NCBI GenBank assembly: GCA_964463505.1
Contig: CAYXDC010000069.1
Span: 1 to 15,538, forward strand
Direction of reading: 5' to 3'
DNA from: JAJZSS01 sp964463505
Lineage (GTDB): Bacteria > Chloroflexota > Anaerolineae > Anaerolineales > UBA4823
Length of the DNA stretch: 15,538 bases
The position numbers and the translations under genes were made by a program. Numbering within the stretch: the stretch's first letter is position 1; every line of letters starts with the position of its first letter. The notes below the pieces were generated by a model that made no database searches, was not told the DNA's origin, and saw only the letters and a list, made by a program, of their open reading frames with translations. Positions 14,360 through 15,538 of this stretch are shown in pieces.

Positions 14360-15439
14360 ATGACAAAAACAGTAAAAGTTGGCATTGTTGGCACCGGATT
14401 TGTGGGTGATATCCACCACGCCTCATTCAAAAGCTGGGTGCGGGATGCAGAGGTTGTGGCGGTCGCCAGCCCGAATAATGCGGCTAAATTCGCTGCCGAG
14501 CGGGGCATCCCCCAGGCTTATGCGGATTATCGCCAGATGCTGCTGGACAAAGACATTGACGTGATTGATATCGGCATCCCCAATGACCTGCACTGCCAGG
14601 TGGTTGTGGACGCCGCAAAAGCTGGCAAACATGTCATCATCGAAAAGCCGCTATGCGTCACGTTGGAACAGGCGGATGAGATGATCGAAGCCTGCCAGAA
14701 AGCCAGCGTGCTGTTGATGTACGCTGAAGAGCTGTTATTTGCCCCAAAATATGTGCGCGTCAAGACCCTGATTGAAGAAGGCGCTATTGGCGAGCCTTTC
14801 CTGGCGAAGCAATCCGAGGAGCATCCCGGCCCGCACATGCCCTGGTTCTGGGATGTGAACCGATCGGGCGGTGGCGTGCTGCTCGATATGGGCTGCCATT
14901 CCATTGAGTATACGCGCTGGATCCTGGGCAAGCCCAAAGTCAAGAGCGTGACCGCCTTCATGGGCACCTATATCCACCAGGAGCGCACTCAAGGCGAAGA
15001 TCATTCCTATACCATCGTTGAGTACGAGGGCGGCAAAATTGCCATGCTCGAAAACAGCTGGGCCAAGGGCGGCGGGGTAGATGATCGGTGTGAAGTGTAC
15101 GGTAAGAAAGGCCATACCCGCGCCGATTTGTTGCGCGGCAGCTCCCTGCTCACCTATAGTGAAGAAGGCTATGGTTACGCGGTTGAAAAAGCAGGCACAA
15201 CGCGTGGTTATACCTTTACCATGTTCGAAGAGATCTGGAATTACGGCTTCCCCCAGGAGATGCAGCACTTTGTGAACTGCGTGCTGGGCAAAGAGACCTG
15301 CATGGAAACCGGCGAAGATGGACGTGAAGTGCTGAAGATCATGTATGCTGCCTACCAGTCCGCCGGCGAGGGGCGCAAGATCGAATGGCCTTATAACCCA
15401 CCCACCGTCAGCAAGCCGATTGACTTGTGGAAGAAGTAG
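14360..15439 (+). CDS. Gfo/Idh/MocA-family oxidoreductase 2
   Basis: The 359-residue dehydrogenase has the Rossmann motif GTGFVG at 11-16 and the catalytic set K96 (in the standard EKP motif, IEKPLC), D176 and H180 (GGGVLLDMGCHSIE). It shares the unusual segment H155-PGPH-x-x-WFW and the SGGG(A/V)(I/L)(V/L)DMGCH block with the first Gfo/Idh protein, so the two are paralogues, but it lacks that protein's C-terminal extension. AAGGAGG precedes the ATG at 14360, 18 bp after the permease 2 stop, so it is part of the transporter operon. Two related dehydrogenases in one locus may act on successive intermediates or on different positions of one sugar, as in scyllo-inositol or keto-sugar pathways. 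Its exact substrate is unknown. Confidence 0.9.
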   Translation: MTKTVKVGIVGTGFVGDIHHASFKSWVRDAEVVAVASPNNAAKFAAERGIPQAYADYRQMLLDKDIDVIDIGIPNDLHCQVVVDAAKAGKHVIIEKPLCVTLEQADEMIEACQKASVLLMYAEELLFAPKYVRVKTLIEEGAIGEPFLAKQSEEHPGPHMPWFWDVNRSGGGVLLDMGCHSIEYTRWILGKPKVKSVTAFMGTYIHQERTQGEDHSYTIVEYEGGKIAMLENSWAKGGGVDDRCEVYGKKGHTRADLLRGSSLLTYSEEGYGYAVEKAGTTRGYTFTMFEEIWNYGFPQEMQHFVNCVLGKETCMETGEDGREVLKIMYAAYQSAGEGRKIEWPYNPPTVSKPIDLWKK

Positions 15440-15477
15440 TACGTGAACCTTGTACACAGAGATATCGGAGCCCCGTT

Positions 15478-15538
15478 ATGACAGAACTCTCAAGCAAAAC
15501 GATTACCTATGCCCAACTGGCCAAGGTCATTGATCACT
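15478..15538 (+). CDS. Start of a DeoC-type aldolase gene, truncated by the window edge
   Basis: An ATG at 15478 with CGGAG upstream opens a frame that runs off the window after 20 codons (MTELSSKTITYAQLAKVIDH). The ending AKVIDH matches the conserved opening of deoxyribose-phosphate aldolase-family proteins, where IDHTLL is typical. The catalytic lysines lie beyond the window, so this is a family-level suggestion from one short motif. It is 38 bp after the Gfo/Idh 2 stop and probably in the same operon. A class I aldolase would fit as the carbon-carbon cleavage step of a sugar pathway. Confidence 0.5.
   Translation, partial: MTELSSKTITYAQLAKVIDH

Overview
This window reads as one carbohydrate-uptake and catabolism locus from a bacterium, probably a member of the Chloroflexota (Anaerolineae-like). 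The phylum call is an inference. It rests on the solute-binding lipoprotein, whose lipobox Cys is followed by a long Thr/Pro/Glu/Ala linker of the kind common in that group, on moderate GC, and on the mix of Gfo/Idh/MocA, UroD-like and RbsABC-type genes. No rRNA, tRNA, CRISPR array or insertion sequence was seen.

Layout. Positions 1-193 hold the possible tail of an unidentified gene and a strong bidirectional terminator (64-92). Positions 194-5704 are a leftward operon, transcribed in this order: UroD-like protein, GntR/UTRA regulator, SIS-domain sugar isomerase-like protein, SDR dehydrogenase, core-MetE-like protein, UlaG-like metallo-beta-lactamase-fold hydrolase. The 199-bp interval 5705-5903 is a divergent control region with a near-consensus rightward sigma70-type promoter, a candidate leftward promoter, a spaced 9-bp inverted repeat and a 10-bp palindrome. 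Positions 5904-15538 run rightward: Gfo/Idh/MocA dehydrogenase 1, a ROK-family regulator behind its own promoters and operator-like inverted repeat, a solute-binding lipoprotein carrying two virtually identical binding domains in tandem, a dual-domain sugar ABC ATPase, two RbsC-type permeases joined by 4-bp ATGA overlaps, Gfo/Idh/MocA dehydrogenase 2, and the first codons of what looks like a DeoC-type aldolase cut by the window edge.

How the genes may work together (inference). The RbsABC-type importer brings in a monosaccharide or a similar polyol, and two regulators from different families sense pathway compounds. The two Gfo/Idh enzymes and the SDR oxidise it, the UlaG-like enzyme could open a lactone, the SIS protein could isomerise a phosphosugar, and the DeoC-like aldolase could make the final C-C cleavage. 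The UroD-like and MetE-like proteins hint at methyl transfer, but no corrinoid protein is visible. The substrate cannot be named from sequence alone.

The most unusual object is the 709-residue binding protein. An 887-bp block is repeated without a single difference that I can find, at an offset of 987 bp. It is preceded by a 66-bp edge with five purely synonymous changes, and the two domains are joined by a short linker unrelated to the sequence before copy 1.
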